Assembly (NCBI GenBank): GCA_016789405.1
Contig: JAEUPQ010000026.1
Span: forward strand, 1 to 64,000
Origin: Lysobacteraceae bacterium
GTDB lineage: Bacteria; Pseudomonadota; Gammaproteobacteria; Xanthomonadales; Xanthomonadaceae
Direction: 5' to 3'
DNA length: 64,000 nucleotides
Part shown: positions 25,123-33,373 of the stretch, one piece after another
Layout: each line of letters opens with the position of its first letter
Numbering within the stretch: the first letter of the stretch is position 1
Made by a program: the position numbers and the translations under genes
The notes under the pieces: generated by a model
The model's database searches: none
What the model was told of the DNA's origin: nothing
Seen by the model: only the letters and a program-made list of their open reading frames with translations

Positions 25123-26550
25123 TCAGGGTTTCGTCGTCTCGGCCTTCGGCGCGCTTCCGAAGCCGCCTTCCGCCGATGCCGCCAGATACGCGAACGTCGC
25201 ATACGCGGCGGTGTTCTGTGCCAGCGCGGCGGGATCGACCTTGTCGAGCGTGTCGTCGGGCGTGTGGTGCAGATCGAAGTAGTCGGTGCCGTCCTGTCCC
25301 AGCCAGGCCCATGCCGCGCCCAGCGCAGCGATCGGGCCGACGTCCGGTCCCGGGCCGCCCTTGGCCATCGGCTCGATGCCCAGCGGCTTCAGCGCTTCGG
25401 CGATGCGCGCAGCGGCGGTGGTCGCATGCGGCGCGGCGCCGGTGTTGAAGGCGTAGATGCGGCCTGCGCCGAAATCGCTTTCCGCGACGAGCTGGTGCTT
25501 CGCGACATCGGGTTTGTGCGCGTCGGCGTAGGCCTTGCCGCCATAGAGGCCCTGCTCCTCGTTGGCGAAGGCGATCACGCGGATCGTGCGCGCGGGACGC
25601 TGCGCCTTCGGCAGCTTCGCGATCAGGTGCCCGGCGCCCATGGTGATCGCCACGCCCGCGCCGTCGTCGACTGCGCCGGTGCCGAGATCCCACGAATCGA
25701 GGTGCCCGCCGATGACGACGACTTCATTGCGCAGCGTGCGATGGCTGCCGGTGACTTCGCCGATCACATTGTGCGATGTCGCCGTGCCGTCCCAGCCGCA
25801 GTCGAGCGCGACGCGCATGCGGATCGGCTTGTCCAGCGCGACAAGACGCGCGAGCTGCTCCGCATCGGGCACCGACAGCGCGGCCGACGGGATCGGCGCC
25901 AGGCCGTCGTCGAAGCGGGTGATGCCGGTGTGCGGGTTGCGATGGCTGTCGGTGCCGGCCGAGCGCATCACGAAGGCGGCTGCACCGGCACGGATCGCCG
26001 CGGACGGGCCACGGCTGCGCACCCGGCTGCCGGGGCCGTAGCCGCTGCCGTCGCGCGCACGTTCCATCCTGTAGTCGACGAACGCGATCTTGCCGGCCAG
26101 CGAACCTGCCGGTGCGGCTTCCAGTGCGGCCAGATCCGCGAAACGCACGACCTCGGCTTCGACCGTGCCGGCGGGGCTGCCCCCGAGCGCGGTCAGCGTG
26201 AGCGGCTGCGCATGGTCGCCGACGACGGCCGCGGATTCGCTGCGGCGCACCCACTTCGGGAACGTCACCGGCTGCAGCCACACCTTGTCGTAGCCGAGCG
26301 CCTTGAACTTCGCTTCGGCCCAGCGCACGGCGCGCGCGTCGGCCTCGCTGCCGGCGAGGCGCGGACCGACCTCGGTGGTCAGCGATTCGAGCACCTGCCA
26401 CGAGGTGCGATCCTTCAGCGCGGCATCGCGCAGTGGGCCGGCATGCGCGAAGGCCGCATCGGGGATGCGCGTCTCCGGCGGCGTGGCGGCCGAAGCGATG
26501 GATGAGAGTGCCAACGCGATGGCGGCGACCAGCGACAGACTCGAACGCAT
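25123..26550 (-). CDS. Secreted M28-family aminopeptidase
   Basis: A 475-residue zinc exopeptidase with a signal peptide (MRSSLSLVAAIALALSSIASA). A PA-like insert (about 130-250) precedes the catalytic domain. Metal and catalytic residues are visible in GGHLDSWDLGTGAVDDGAG, ANEEQGLYGG (Glu-Glu pair), the SDFGAG aspartate and the C-terminal LHHTPDDT histidine, as in bacterial leucyl aminopeptidase and glutamate-carboxypeptidase-like enzymes. It probably trims peptides in the periplasm or outside the cell, complementing the secreted endoproteases. The ATG at 26550 starts the signal peptide; the upstream open frame is not used. Confidence 0.93.
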   Translation of the reverse strand: MRSSLSLVAAIALALSSIASAATPPETRIPDAAFAHAGPLRDAALKDRTSWQVLESLTTEVGPRLAGSEADARAVRWAEAKFKALGYDKVWLQPVTFPKWVRRSESAAVVGDHAQPLTLTALGGSPAGTVEAEVVRFADLAALEAAPAGSLAGKIAFVDYRMERARDGSGYGPGSRVRSRGPSAAIRAGAAAFVMRSAGTDSHRNPHTGITRFDDGLAPIPSAALSVPDAEQLARLVALDKPIRMRVALDCGWDGTATSHNVIGEVTGSHRTLRNEVVVIGGHLDSWDLGTGAVDDGAGVAITMGAGHLIAKLPKAQRPARTIRVIAFANEEQGLYGGKAYADAHKPDVAKHQLVAESDFGAGRIYAFNTGAAPHATTAAARIAEALKPLGIEPMAKGGPGPDVGPIAALGAAWAWLGQDGTDYFDLHHTPDDTLDKVDPAALAQNTAAYATFAYLAASAEGGFGSAPKAETTKP

Positions 26551-26679
26551 GAGCGATTCCCGGCCCGGAAATGAGGAAGCCGCGAGCGTAGCAGCCCGCG
26601 GCTCCGTTTGTCGGTGGCCTGATCGCACACGGCGTTTCCCGCCGGAAACGATCAAGCCGGCCCGATCATGCGGGTGTGG

Positions 26680-27093
26680 TCATTTCTTCAGAGAATCGCG
26701 GATCTCGCGCAGCAACAGCACGTCTTCGGTCGGCTCCGCCGGAGCCGGCGCGGCGGCGGGCTCTTCGCGGCGCAGGCGATTGATCGCCTTGACCATCAGG
26801 AAGATCGCGAATGCCAGGATGATGAACTGGATGGAGGCGTTGAGGAATTCGCCGATGCCGATGACGACCGGCGGCACTTCCTTGCCTGCCGCATCCATCG
26901 AAGCCTCCTTCAGCGTGATGACCCATTTCGAGAAATCCACGCCGCCGATCATGAGGCCGATCGGCGGCATGATGACCTTGTCGACCAGCGCGGTGACGAT
27001 CTTGCCGAAGGCGCCGCCGATGATGACGCCGACCGCGAGGTCGATGACATTGCCCTTGACCGCGAACTCTCTGAATTCACTCATGATGCCCAT
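26680..27093 (-). CDS. mscL: Large-conductance mechanosensitive channel
   Basis: A 137-residue inner-membrane channel that opens under hypo-osmotic tension. It starts with [20 protein letters not shown], the conserved N-terminal helix and TM1. TM1 continues with the GxxxG-type [10 protein letters not shown] pore segment, a periplasmic loop follows, and TM2 is [20 protein letters not shown]. The C-terminal bundle has an Ala/Pro insert before [19 protein letters not shown] eight bases before the ATG at 27093 favours this start over the internal ATG at 27084. Confidence 0.97.
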   Translation of the reverse strand: MGIMSEFREFAVKGNVIDLAVGVIIGGAFGKIVTALVDKVIMPPIGLMIGGVDFSKWVITLKEASMDAAGKEVPPVVIGIGEFLNASIQFIILAFAIFLMVKAINRLRREEPAAAPAPAEPTEDVLLLREIRDSLKK

Positions 27094-27159
27094 CGCTGGC
27101 TCTCCTCCGTTACGGTGTGCGGATCAGTCTGGTCGTTTGGTCGAAAAGGATGCGGGCGC

Positions 27160-27891
27160 TCAGCGTGGCGACGCGATGCGGCAGTCCAGTCGCAGCAGGT
27201 CGTCGAGTGCGCCTTCGCAGACATCGCCCGGCTGCAGCGCGGCCACGCCTGCGGGTGTGCCCATGAAGACCAGGTCGCCGGCCTTCAGCGCGTAGAGTTT
27301 CGACAGCTCGTGCAGGATGTCCGGCACGTCCCAGATCAGCATGTCGAGTTTCGACTGCTGGCGCAGTTCGCCGTTGACCCTCAGCGACAAGGTGCGCGAT
27401 GCGAGGTCGCCGATGTCCTCGGCCGGAATCAGGGTGCTGATCGGCGCGGCGTCGTCGAAGGACTTGCCGGTATCCCAAGGCAGGCCCTTGGCCTTTGCGG
27501 CGGCCTGCAGGTCGCGGCGGGTGAGGTCCAGGCCGATGCCGTAGGCGAAGACGAGGCTGCCTGCATTTTCGGGCGCCAGCACGCCGGCGGGTGCGTCTGC
27601 GCCCAGCGCGACGACCAGTTCGATTTCGTGGTGGAGGTCCTGGGTGCCCGGTGGATAGGCGGCCACGCCATCCAGCACCAGGCTGTCGGTCGGTTTGAGG
27701 AAGAAGACCGGCGTGCCGCGCTCGGCCTTCGAAGTCGGCGCGGCGGCGCCCATTTCCCGGGCGTGATCGGCGAAATTCCGGCCGACGCAGTAGATGCGCC
27801 GCACCGGGAAGTGGCCGGAGACGGCGTTGCCAGCGACAGGCACCCGCACTGCGGCGGGCGCGGGGATCAGATCATGGGGTGTCGTGTTCAT
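27160..27891 (-). CDS. Fumarylacetoacetate hydrolase-family protein
   Basis: A 243-residue metal-dependent C-C hydrolase or decarboxylase of the FAH superfamily. Metal-ligand acids lie in LHHEIELVVALG (the Glu pair) and GIGLDLTRRDLQ (Asp), with the substrate loop FFLKPTDSLV and the C-terminal GDLVFMGTPAGV. The N-terminal RRIYCVGRNFADHAREMG is typical of fumarylpyruvate and acylpyruvate hydrolases and YcgM/FAHD1-like enzymes, including oxaloacetate decarboxylases. The exact substrate cannot be decided. It precedes mscL on the same strand with a 66-base gap. Confidence 0.9.
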   Translation of the reverse strand: MNTTPHDLIPAPAAVRVPVAGNAVSGHFPVRRIYCVGRNFADHAREMGAAAPTSKAERGTPVFFLKPTDSLVLDGVAAYPPGTQDLHHEIELVVALGADAPAGVLAPENAGSLVFAYGIGLDLTRRDLQAAAKAKGLPWDTGKSFDDAAPISTLIPAEDIGDLASRTLSLRVNGELRQQSKLDMLIWDVPDILHELSKLYALKAGDLVFMGTPAGVAALQPGDVCEGALDDLLRLDCRIASPR

Positions 27892-27975
27892 GCCCGCATG
27901 ATCGCGTGCAGGCAGGTGCGCCGTCGAGGGTTCGCCTTGGCGGCGCAGACGATCGTGGCGCTGCGACCCGGAGGA

Positions 27976-28311
27976 TCAGCGGCCAGCCGTCAGCGCGGGC
28001 TTGCGCAGCACGCGGTATTCGCCATCGAGCGTGCGTGCATCGCTGGCCTTCGCGACAGGCTTGCCGCGTTGGCGAAGCAGGCGCGACAGCACGGTGAAGC
28101 CCAGCATCGCTGCGCCGATCACCAGCCCGAACACCAGCAGCACTGCGAGCAGCCCGACGCCGACCAGGGTCAGCAGCACGCGCAGCGCGCGATGACGCGG
28201 CTTGCGGGGCGTGGTGAATTCGCGAAAGGCCTGCCGGCCGAAATTCAGGCCGCTGCGGGAGAAAAAGGCGCTGGAGAACGGGGACTTGCGGAAGAAACGG
28301 GGGATGCGCAT
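27976..28311 (-). CDS. Hypothetical single-pass membrane protein
   Basis: A 111-residue protein with a very basic, Phe-rich N-terminus (RIPRFFRKSP...) and one long hydrophobic stretch at about 43-76 (LRVLLTLVGVGLLAVLLVFG, continuing IGAAMLGF), enough for one long or two short helices. A basic C-terminal tail follows. I recognise no family. It lies 84 bases upstream of the FAH gene on the same strand. Confidence 0.55.
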   Translation of the reverse strand: MRIPRFFRKSPFSSAFFSRSGLNFGRQAFREFTTPRKPRHRALRVLLTLVGVGLLAVLLVFGLVIGAAMLGFTVLSRLLRQRGKPVAKASDARTLDGEYRVLRKPALTAGR

Positions 28312-28436
28312 GGGTCTGGATCGGTCGAACGGTGGCCAGGGGCCGACCGGATCAGTATCGGGCGGGGATCGGGTCGACGTGTGAGAAGTTCGTTAAGCCA
28401 TAATGCCGCAGGTCACTCCTTCGCACTGTCGCCACC

Positions 28437-28781
28437 ATGAGCCAAGCCAATACCGTCCTCGCACGCCTGAACGACTTGCCCGAAGGCGAACCGGTCGCGG
28501 TGGATGCGTCGATCGATGGCGAAACCGAATCGCTGATCCTGTTTCGCGACGGCGATGCCGTGCGCGCATGGCGCAACATCTGTCCGCATGCGGGGCGTCC
28601 GCTGGACTGGTCGCCCGGCAAGTTCCTGCGCTCGAAGGACGGCCTGTTGGTCTGCGCCGTGCACGGCGCGAGCTTCGAACTCGGCAAAGGCGAATGCGTC
28701 GCCGGGCCGTGCAGGGGGCAGTCCTTGAGTACGGTGGATGTGTCGGTGTACGAGGGCGCTGTCCTGCTGGGCCATCGGTGA
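28437..28781 (+). CDS. Stand-alone Rieske [2Fe-2S] ferredoxin
   Basis: A 114-residue soluble protein with both Rieske cluster motifs: ICPHAGRPLDW (Cys49, His51) and CAVHGASF (Cys73, His76), and a short proline-containing turn afterwards (VAGPCRGQSL). There is no signal or membrane anchor, so it is cytoplasmic, unlike cytochrome bc1 Rieske proteins. Such small proteins serve as electron carriers for dioxygenases or occur alone; no oxygenase or reductase is encoded nearby, so its partner is unknown. Confidence 0.9.
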   Translation: MSQANTVLARLNDLPEGEPVAVDASIDGETESLILFRDGDAVRAWRNICPHAGRPLDWSPGKFLRSKDGLLVCAVHGASFELGKGECVAGPCRGQSLSTVDVSVYEGAVLLGHR

Positions 28782-28942
28782 CGAAGGGCGCTTGAACCGT
28801 TCCAGACGTCGAGCGCGATGGCGATCGGATCGCCGACGCAGACGCAGCGCTGCAACGGACATGCCGTTGGCGTGATGCCGGCGTAACGCGCACCCATGCA
28901 AAGCGGCGCACGCTCCGCCGTTTCCATCATCCGGAGGAGATC

Positions 28943-28964
28943 AGCGGAGCAAGCTCCGCTCTAC
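28943..28964 (-). repeat. GTAG-headed REP-like palindrome
   Basis: On the minus strand the sequence is GTAG followed by AGCGGAGC-TT-GCTCCGCT, a perfect eight-base palindrome with a GTAG head. This form matches the GTAG (SMAG-type) REP elements described in Stenotrophomonas and relatives. It lies between the convergent Rieske and arginase genes (28782-28990) and may also act as their transcript end. Confidence 0.55.
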
Positions 28965-28990
28965 ACGCGTGATCCAGATCGAGCGGACGA

Positions 28991-29914
28991 TCAATCCCGC
29001 ATCAGCGTCGACTTGCCGAACAGGCTTTCCACGAGGTCGACAGCGAGTTCGGCGGTCGCGTTGTGGTTGTCGAGCGCGGGGTTGAGTTCGACGATGTCCA
29101 GCGACGCCATGCGGCCGGTGTCGGCGATCATTTCCATCACCAGCTGCGCTTCGCGGTAGTTCGGGCCGCCGGGCACGGTCGTACCGACGCCGGGGGCGAT
29201 GCTGGGATCGAGGAAGTCCACGTCGAAGCTGACGTGCAGGTGCGTGTCTTCGTCGACGCCTTCCAGCGCTTCTTCCATCGCGCGCTTCATGCCGACTTCG
29301 TCGATGTAGCGCATGTCGTAGATATCGAGGCCGTAATCCTTCACGAGGCGCTTTTCGCCGGCGTCGACCGAGCGGATCCCGATCTGGCGGATCTCGTCCG
29401 GGCGCATCGCCGGGACGCTGCCGCCCAGTTCGACCAGCGGCGCGGGGCCGAGGCCGCACAGGCAGGCCACGGGCATGCCGTGGACGTTGCCCGAGGGCGT
29501 GACCTGGCTGGTGTTGAAATCGGCATGGGCGTCGAGCCAGAGCACCCGGAGCTTCTTGCCGGTACGGCGGCAGTGGCGGGCGACGGCGGTGATCGAGCCC
29601 AGGCCCAGGCAGTGGTCGCCGCCGAGCACGATCGGCATGCGGCCAAGCGTCAGTTCGGCGTCCACCGCGTCCATCAGCGCCTTGTTCCAAGCGACGACTT
29701 CGTCCAGATGGCGGTAGCCGTCGACCGGCGGCAGCCAGGGATTGGCCGGGCCCGAGACGTTGCCGCGGTCGGCGACGTCGACGCTGCGCGCGACGAGGGC
29801 CTCGCCCAGGCCCGCGATGCGCAGGGCGTCTGGTCCCATCCGCGCACCCCGATGGCCGGCACCGATGTCGGTGGGCACGCCGATCAGGGACACGGGCGGG
29901 TACGAGCGCTGCAT
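28991..29914 (-). CDS. rocF: Arginase
   Basis: A 307-residue ureohydrolase converting arginine to ornithine and urea with a binuclear manganese site. The ligand motifs are GGDHCLGLGSI (His101), WLDAHADFN (Asp128, His130, Asp132) and SFDVDFLDPS. N-terminal IGVPTDIGAGHRGARMGPDALR and the SQVTPSGNVHGMPVA loop match true arginases rather than agmatinases. The next minus-strand feature upstream is tRNA-Thr. An amidinotransferase-fold enzyme at 39472 may also act in arginine turnover but is not linked. Confidence 0.93.
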   Translation of the reverse strand: MQRSYPPVSLIGVPTDIGAGHRGARMGPDALRIAGLGEALVARSVDVADRGNVSGPANPWLPPVDGYRHLDEVVAWNKALMDAVDAELTLGRMPIVLGGDHCLGLGSITAVARHCRRTGKKLRVLWLDAHADFNTSQVTPSGNVHGMPVACLCGLGPAPLVELGGSVPAMRPDEIRQIGIRSVDAGEKRLVKDYGLDIYDMRYIDEVGMKRAMEEALEGVDEDTHLHVSFDVDFLDPSIAPGVGTTVPGGPNYREAQLVMEMIADTGRMASLDIVELNPALDNHNATAELAVDLVESLFGKSTLMRD

Positions 29915-29934
29915 GGGAGCTCCGGGCTGGGATG

Positions 29935-30010
29935 TGGTGCCGACAGTCCGATTCGAACGGACGACCTACCGCTTACAAGGCGGTTGCTCTACCAACTGAG
30001 CTATGCCGGC
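29935..30010 (-). tRNA. tRNA-Thr (anticodon TGT)
   Basis: The minus strand folds into a complete cloverleaf: acceptor GCCGGCA with TGTCGGC, D arm GCTC...GAGC, anticodon stem ACCGC/GCGGT around the loop CTTGTAA (anticodon TGT), a T arm containing GTTCGAATC, discriminator A and an encoded CCA. The sequence closely parallels E. coli tRNA-Thr(UGU). Confidence 0.96.
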
Positions 30011-30071
30011 GAAGACATGGGCCGTGGCGGCCCGGGCGAGCGGGGATTCTACGACAGGCCCGCGACTGACG

Positions 30072-30806
30072 TCAGCGCAGGACCGCGCAATCGGTACCGC
30101 GGAGGGCGCCACTGGCTGCGCGACGGGCCTGGTTGGCATCGAATCCCGGGCCGGCGACGAGGTCCAGCCAATAGCGGCTTCGTGTTTCACCCAGGGCCTC
30201 GGCCTTCGCGGCGAATCCCGCGGCCTGGAGCGCCTCTGCATGTGCGCGGGCACGGGCCTCGGTGCTGAACCGACCAAGCGCGACGCTGTTGGCCTCGGCG
30301 CCATCGGCCACGACCACGAGGTCGGTGAATCCAGCGCTCCGCAGGCGCTGGGCGTTGGCATCGGCAGCCGTGCGGTCGCCGGCGGCGGGCAGGTAGACGC
30401 GCCAGCCGCGGCCGCCGTTTTCGCGGATTTCGCGACTGCGCAGCCGGCTGGCCATGGGCGCCAAGCCGACGCGCGCGGCGTCGAGGCTGGCGGTGTCCGG
30501 GAACGGGCCCGCGCTGAAGCAACGCTCGGGTGCCGTCGGTGCGGGCGGCGGTGTCGTGGCCGTCGTGGCCGTCGTGGCCGTCGTGGCCGGCGCGGTCTCG
30601 GGCAGCGTTGTGCCCGCCTTTGCGTCCGTCGGGGCTGGCAACGAAGCGGTGCGCCGTTCCGGGCGCTCACTGAGCAGCTGCAGGCGCGCGATCCCCGACG
30701 GGGCCTCTTCGCCTGGCGCGGGCGGCGCATCGGAACGCAGCGCCCACCAGAGGGCGACGCCAAGGTTGAGAACCACCAGGAGGACGAGCGAGGCGCGCAG
30801 GGTCAT
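30072..30806 (-). CDS. SPOR-domain envelope protein
   Basis: A 244-residue single-pass protein. The N-terminal anchor LRASLVLLVVLNLGVALWW is followed by a Pro/Ala/Thr-rich linker and a SPOR-like region containing CFSAGPFPDTASLDAARVGL and YWLDLVAGPGFD, which may be two related halves. SPOR domains bind denuded septal peptidoglycan. The start overlaps the coaX stop by four bases (ATGA), so it is the last gene of the plsY-birA-coaX unit. A nine-base GC-rich repeat, copied about four times near 30556-30590, encodes an Ala-Thr-Thr run in the linker. Confidence 0.8.
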   Translation of the reverse strand: MTLRASLVLLVVLNLGVALWWALRSDAPPAPGEEAPSGIARLQLLSERPERRTASLPAPTDAKAGTTLPETAPATTATTATTATTPPPAPTAPERCFSAGPFPDTASLDAARVGLAPMASRLRSREIRENGGRGWRVYLPAAGDRTAADANAQRLRSAGFTDLVVVADGAEANSVALGRFSTEARARAHAEALQAAGFAAKAEALGETRSRYWLDLVAGPGFDANQARRAASGALRGTDCAVLR

Positions 30807-31546
30807 GCGGTCATTCTACGGGACCATCCCGCCAACCCCTCCAGCACGAGATGCGGGGCGCGCAGTGCGGTTGGATCCAGGTGGTCCAGCGCATCGACGC
30901 CGCCGCCATGCAGGAGCAGGGTCGGACGCAGGCCGATGCGGGCCTCGGCATCGCGCAGGCCTTGTTCGATCAGCGCCAGTGCGGCGCCGTCGCAGCCGCT
31001 GCGCAGGGCGTCGAGGGTGTCGTCGGCGAATGCGGTGAACGCGCCGCCGTGTTCCGGCAACTGCGCGGCGCGACCGTGCAGGGCTTCGCGCATCAGTGCG
31101 GGCGAGGGCGCGATGCGCCCGCCGTGGTGCCTGCCGTCGACATCGAGCAGGTCCAGTGTGATGGCGGTGCCGATGCCGACGACCAGCCACGGGCCGGGGC
31201 CTCGACGACGCGCGCCGATCAGAGCGAGAAAGCGATCGACGCCGAGGTGTGCGGGAATGGGGTAGGCGATGCGCAGCCCGTCGAGCTGTGCGACCGTGCG
31301 CGCGATCGAGAGCCGTGCGCAGCGCGCGGTCAGTGCATCCAGCAACTGCGTGCGCAGCGCCATCGCGCCCACCATGGTCAGCGCCGCGGCCTCGAATCGC
31401 GGTGGCAATGCGGCATCCCAGCCCGCCGGGAGGTGCTCGCCGCCGTGTGCGATCGCGGACACGTTGCCGATGCCGCCGTCGTCGCGCAGTGGCGCGCACT
31501 TGAGGCGGGTGTTGCCGAGATCGAACAGCCAGGTGCCTGTGCTCAT
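30803..31546 (-). CDS. coaX: Type III pantothenate kinase
   Basis: First step of CoA synthesis (pantothenate to 4'-phosphopantothenate) by the ASKHA-fold, feedback-resistant CoaX enzyme. The 247-residue product has the nucleotide motif LFDLGNTRLK, the dimer/pantothenate segment HLGVDRFLALIGAR, VVGIGTAITLDLLD, and GGRIAPSPALMREALHGRAAQLP. It is tightly packed between birA (seven bases) and the SPOR gene (overlap). The birA-coaX pairing is common in proteobacteria. Confidence 0.95.
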   Translation of the reverse strand: MSTGTWLFDLGNTRLKCAPLRDDGGIGNVSAIAHGGEHLPAGWDAALPPRFEAAALTMVGAMALRTQLLDALTARCARLSIARTVAQLDGLRIAYPIPAHLGVDRFLALIGARRRGPGPWLVVGIGTAITLDLLDVDGRHHGGRIAPSPALMREALHGRAAQLPEHGGAFTAFADDTLDALRSGCDGAALALIEQGLRDAEARIGLRPTLLLHGGGVDALDHLDPTALRAPHLVLEGLAGWSRRMTA

Positions 31547-31553
31547 GCGCGCA

Positions 31554-32384
31554 TCATGCCTGCGAAGCGCGCGGCTGCGAACCAGCGCGCCTGCGCACGC
31601 TCACCTCGCCGGCGTGCAATGCCTGCACGCCCGTGTCCGTGCGCAGCAGCAGCGCGCCGTCGGGGGCGAGGCCCATTGCCGTGCCGCTGGCCGCGTGGCC
31701 GGAGACGACCGCATCGATCTGCGCACCGCGCAGCGCGTCCAGCGCTTCGAAGCGCGACAGGAACGGTGCGAGGCCGTCGGCATCGAACCGCGCCAGCGCG
31801 TCCGCCAGTGACGCGAGCAGCGAGGCCGCCACGGATGCGCGCGAAGGCGCATCGCCGCCGAGCAGTTCGCGCAGGTCGATCCACGGCTGGTCGATCGCAG
31901 TCGCGGCATCTGCCGGCATGCAGACATTCAGCCCGATGCCGATCACCGCACGCGGCACGCCGTCCTGCACGCCGCCTTCGATGAGCACGCCGCCGAGCTT
32001 GCGCAGTCCGTCGTCGTCGACGACCAGATCGTTCGGCCATTTCACGCTGACGCCCGAGGCGCCCAGCGCGCGCATCGCTTCTGCGGCGGCGACGCCGACG
32101 ACGAGGCTCAAGCCTCCCAGGCGCGCGAGATCGCCGGGAAAGCACCGGGCGAGCGAGACGTACAGATTGGCGCCCGGCGGCGATGCCCATGCGCGCCCCA
32201 GGCGCCCGCGCCCGCCAAGCTGGGTGTCGGCGAACAGTGCGACGACACCTGTTTCGGGCGTCCGGCGTCGCAGCAGTTCGCTGTTGGTCGAATCGATGGC
32301 GTCGACGACCTCGATCGATGCGAAGGCAGCGCGGTTGTCATCGTCCAGGAACGCATGGATCGATGCGGTGTCGAATGCATCCAT
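31554..32384 (-). CDS. birA: Biotin--[acetyl-CoA-carboxylase] ligase, catalytic domain only
   Basis: A 276-residue enzyme that adenylates biotin and attaches it to the AccB lysine. Visible motifs are IDSTNSELLRR, the biotinyl-AMP loop GGRGRLGRAW, VSVKWPNDLVVD, KLGGVLIE and IGIGLNV. There is no N-terminal winged helix, so it should not repress biotin genes as E. coli BirA does. AGGAA is positioned for the ATG at 32384; an ATG at 32393 overlapping the plsY stop (ATGA) is an equally plausible coupled start. Confidence 0.93.
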   Translation of the reverse strand: MDAFDTASIHAFLDDDNRAAFASIEVVDAIDSTNSELLRRRTPETGVVALFADTQLGGRGRLGRAWASPPGANLYVSLARCFPGDLARLGGLSLVVGVAAAEAMRALGASGVSVKWPNDLVVDDDGLRKLGGVLIEGGVQDGVPRAVIGIGLNVCMPADAATAIDQPWIDLRELLGGDAPSRASVAASLLASLADALARFDADGLAPFLSRFEALDALRGAQIDAVVSGHAASGTAMGLAPDGALLLRTDTGVQALHAGEVSVRRRAGSQPRASQA

Positions 32385-32389
32385 CGCCG

Positions 32390-33025
32390 TCATTTCCTGC
32401 GCAGCAAGCGATGCAGCAGCCTCGCCTTCTCGAAGCGCGATTCGGTGCCCGCGCGCAGACGCGCAAGGTTGGCGCGATGCGTGTACACCAGCAGCAGCGC
32501 GATGGCGACGGTGAGCAGGTGCAGCGGCATCGCGACGCGCAGCACCATGCCGAGCACCGCCGCCGACAGTCCGGCCAGCACGGTCGCGAGCCCGACGTAG
32601 CCGGTCAGGACCAGCGTCACGATCCACACCGCGAGCAGCACCGGCACGGACATCGGCCACAGCACGATCAGCGCGCCCACTGCGGTCGCGGCACCCTTCC
32701 CACCGCGGAAGCCGTGCCACACCGGCCAGACATGCCCGACCATGGCTGCGAATGCGCAGGCGTGCGCCAGCCAGGTCGCGCTGGACGCCGGTGCGAAGCG
32801 CAGACCTAGCCACGCTGCCAATGCACCCTTGCCGATGTCGATCAGCACCACGCCCAGCGCGAACGCCAACCCCTGCGTGCGGAACGCGTTGGTACCACCC
32901 GCGTTGCCGCTGCCCATCGTGCGGATGTCCACGCCACGCAGCCTGCCGAGCAGCAGGCTGCCGGACAGCGAGCCGATCAGGTAGGCCGCAAGCGGCAGGA
33001 CGAACGTGGGCAAGTGTCCGGTCAA
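32390..33025 (-). CDS. plsY: Acyl-phosphate:glycerol-3-phosphate acyltransferase
   Basis: A 211-residue multi-pass inner-membrane enzyme that uses acyl-phosphate to acylate glycerol-3-phosphate, the first step of phospholipid synthesis. Family motifs are LAAYLIGSLSGSLLLGR, GSGNAGGTNAFRT, HVWPVWHGFRGGKGAAT and a C-terminal YTHRANLARLRAGTE. The chosen TTG start overlaps the upstream stop (TTGA) and has AAGG seven bases before it; a second TTG at 33013 is possible. Its substrate could be supplied by the DAK2-DegV fusion encoded at the head of the same unit. Confidence 0.94.
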   Translation of the reverse strand: MTGHLPTFVLPLAAYLIGSLSGSLLLGRLRGVDIRTMGSGNAGGTNAFRTQGLAFALGVVLIDIGKGALAAWLGLRFAPASSATWLAHACAFAAMVGHVWPVWHGFRGGKGAATAVGALIVLWPMSVPVLLAVWIVTLVLTGYVGLATVLAGLSAAVLGMVLRVAMPLHLLTVAIALLLVYTHRANLARLRAGTESRFEKARLLHRLLRRK

Positions 33026-33342
33026 GGCTCCACCTTCACGCAGCGCCCGAAGATCGAGTTCGGCCCGATCCAGCCGTTGATGTAGCCCTTGTTGTTTCCG
33101 ATCTGGAAGCGCCGATCCTGGTCGGACCGGGTCTGGACCGCCTTCACCAGGTGCAGGTATTCGGCACCGTGGACCCTGCACAGCACGATGTCGTCGACCT
33201 GCAGCGTGGCGTGATCGGTCACGGGCTCGACCGTGCACAGTTGGCCGGATTCGATGCGCCCGGTCATCGATCCGCCGCGCGGCCGGAAGGAGACGGTTTC
33301 GCCCTGTTTCAGTCGTTCGATATGTCCGCTGGCCCAGCCCAT
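33022..33342 (-). CDS. Small S24/S26 (LexA/signal-peptidase-fold)-like protein
   Basis: A 106-residue protein. RPRGGSMTGRIESGQ resembles the serine motif region of LexA/signal-peptidase folds (SM followed by G-x-I), and VDDIVLCRVHGAEYLHLVKAV resembles the beta-strand/lysine region. The C-terminal part (FQIGNNKGYINGWI, IFGRCVKVEP) is unlike LexA. It has no DNA-binding domain or membrane anchor. The start is 31 bases after the DAK2-DegV stop and the end overlaps plsY by four bases, so it belongs to that operon. Whether Ser and Lys are active is not established. Confidence 0.7.
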   Translation of the reverse strand: MGWASGHIERLKQGETVSFRPRGGSMTGRIESGQLCTVEPVTDHATLQVDDIVLCRVHGAEYLHLVKAVQTRSDQDRRFQIGNNKGYINGWIGPNSIFGRCVKVEP

Positions 33343-33373
33343 GCGTTGCCCGTGTCGTGTTCGAAGATCGGCA

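Noticed and set aside
30556-30591. Nine-base tandem repeat (about four copies) considered as a minisatellite or CRISPR-like array
   Set aside because: It is in frame within the SPOR gene linker and simply encodes an Ala-Thr-Thr run; there are no spacers.
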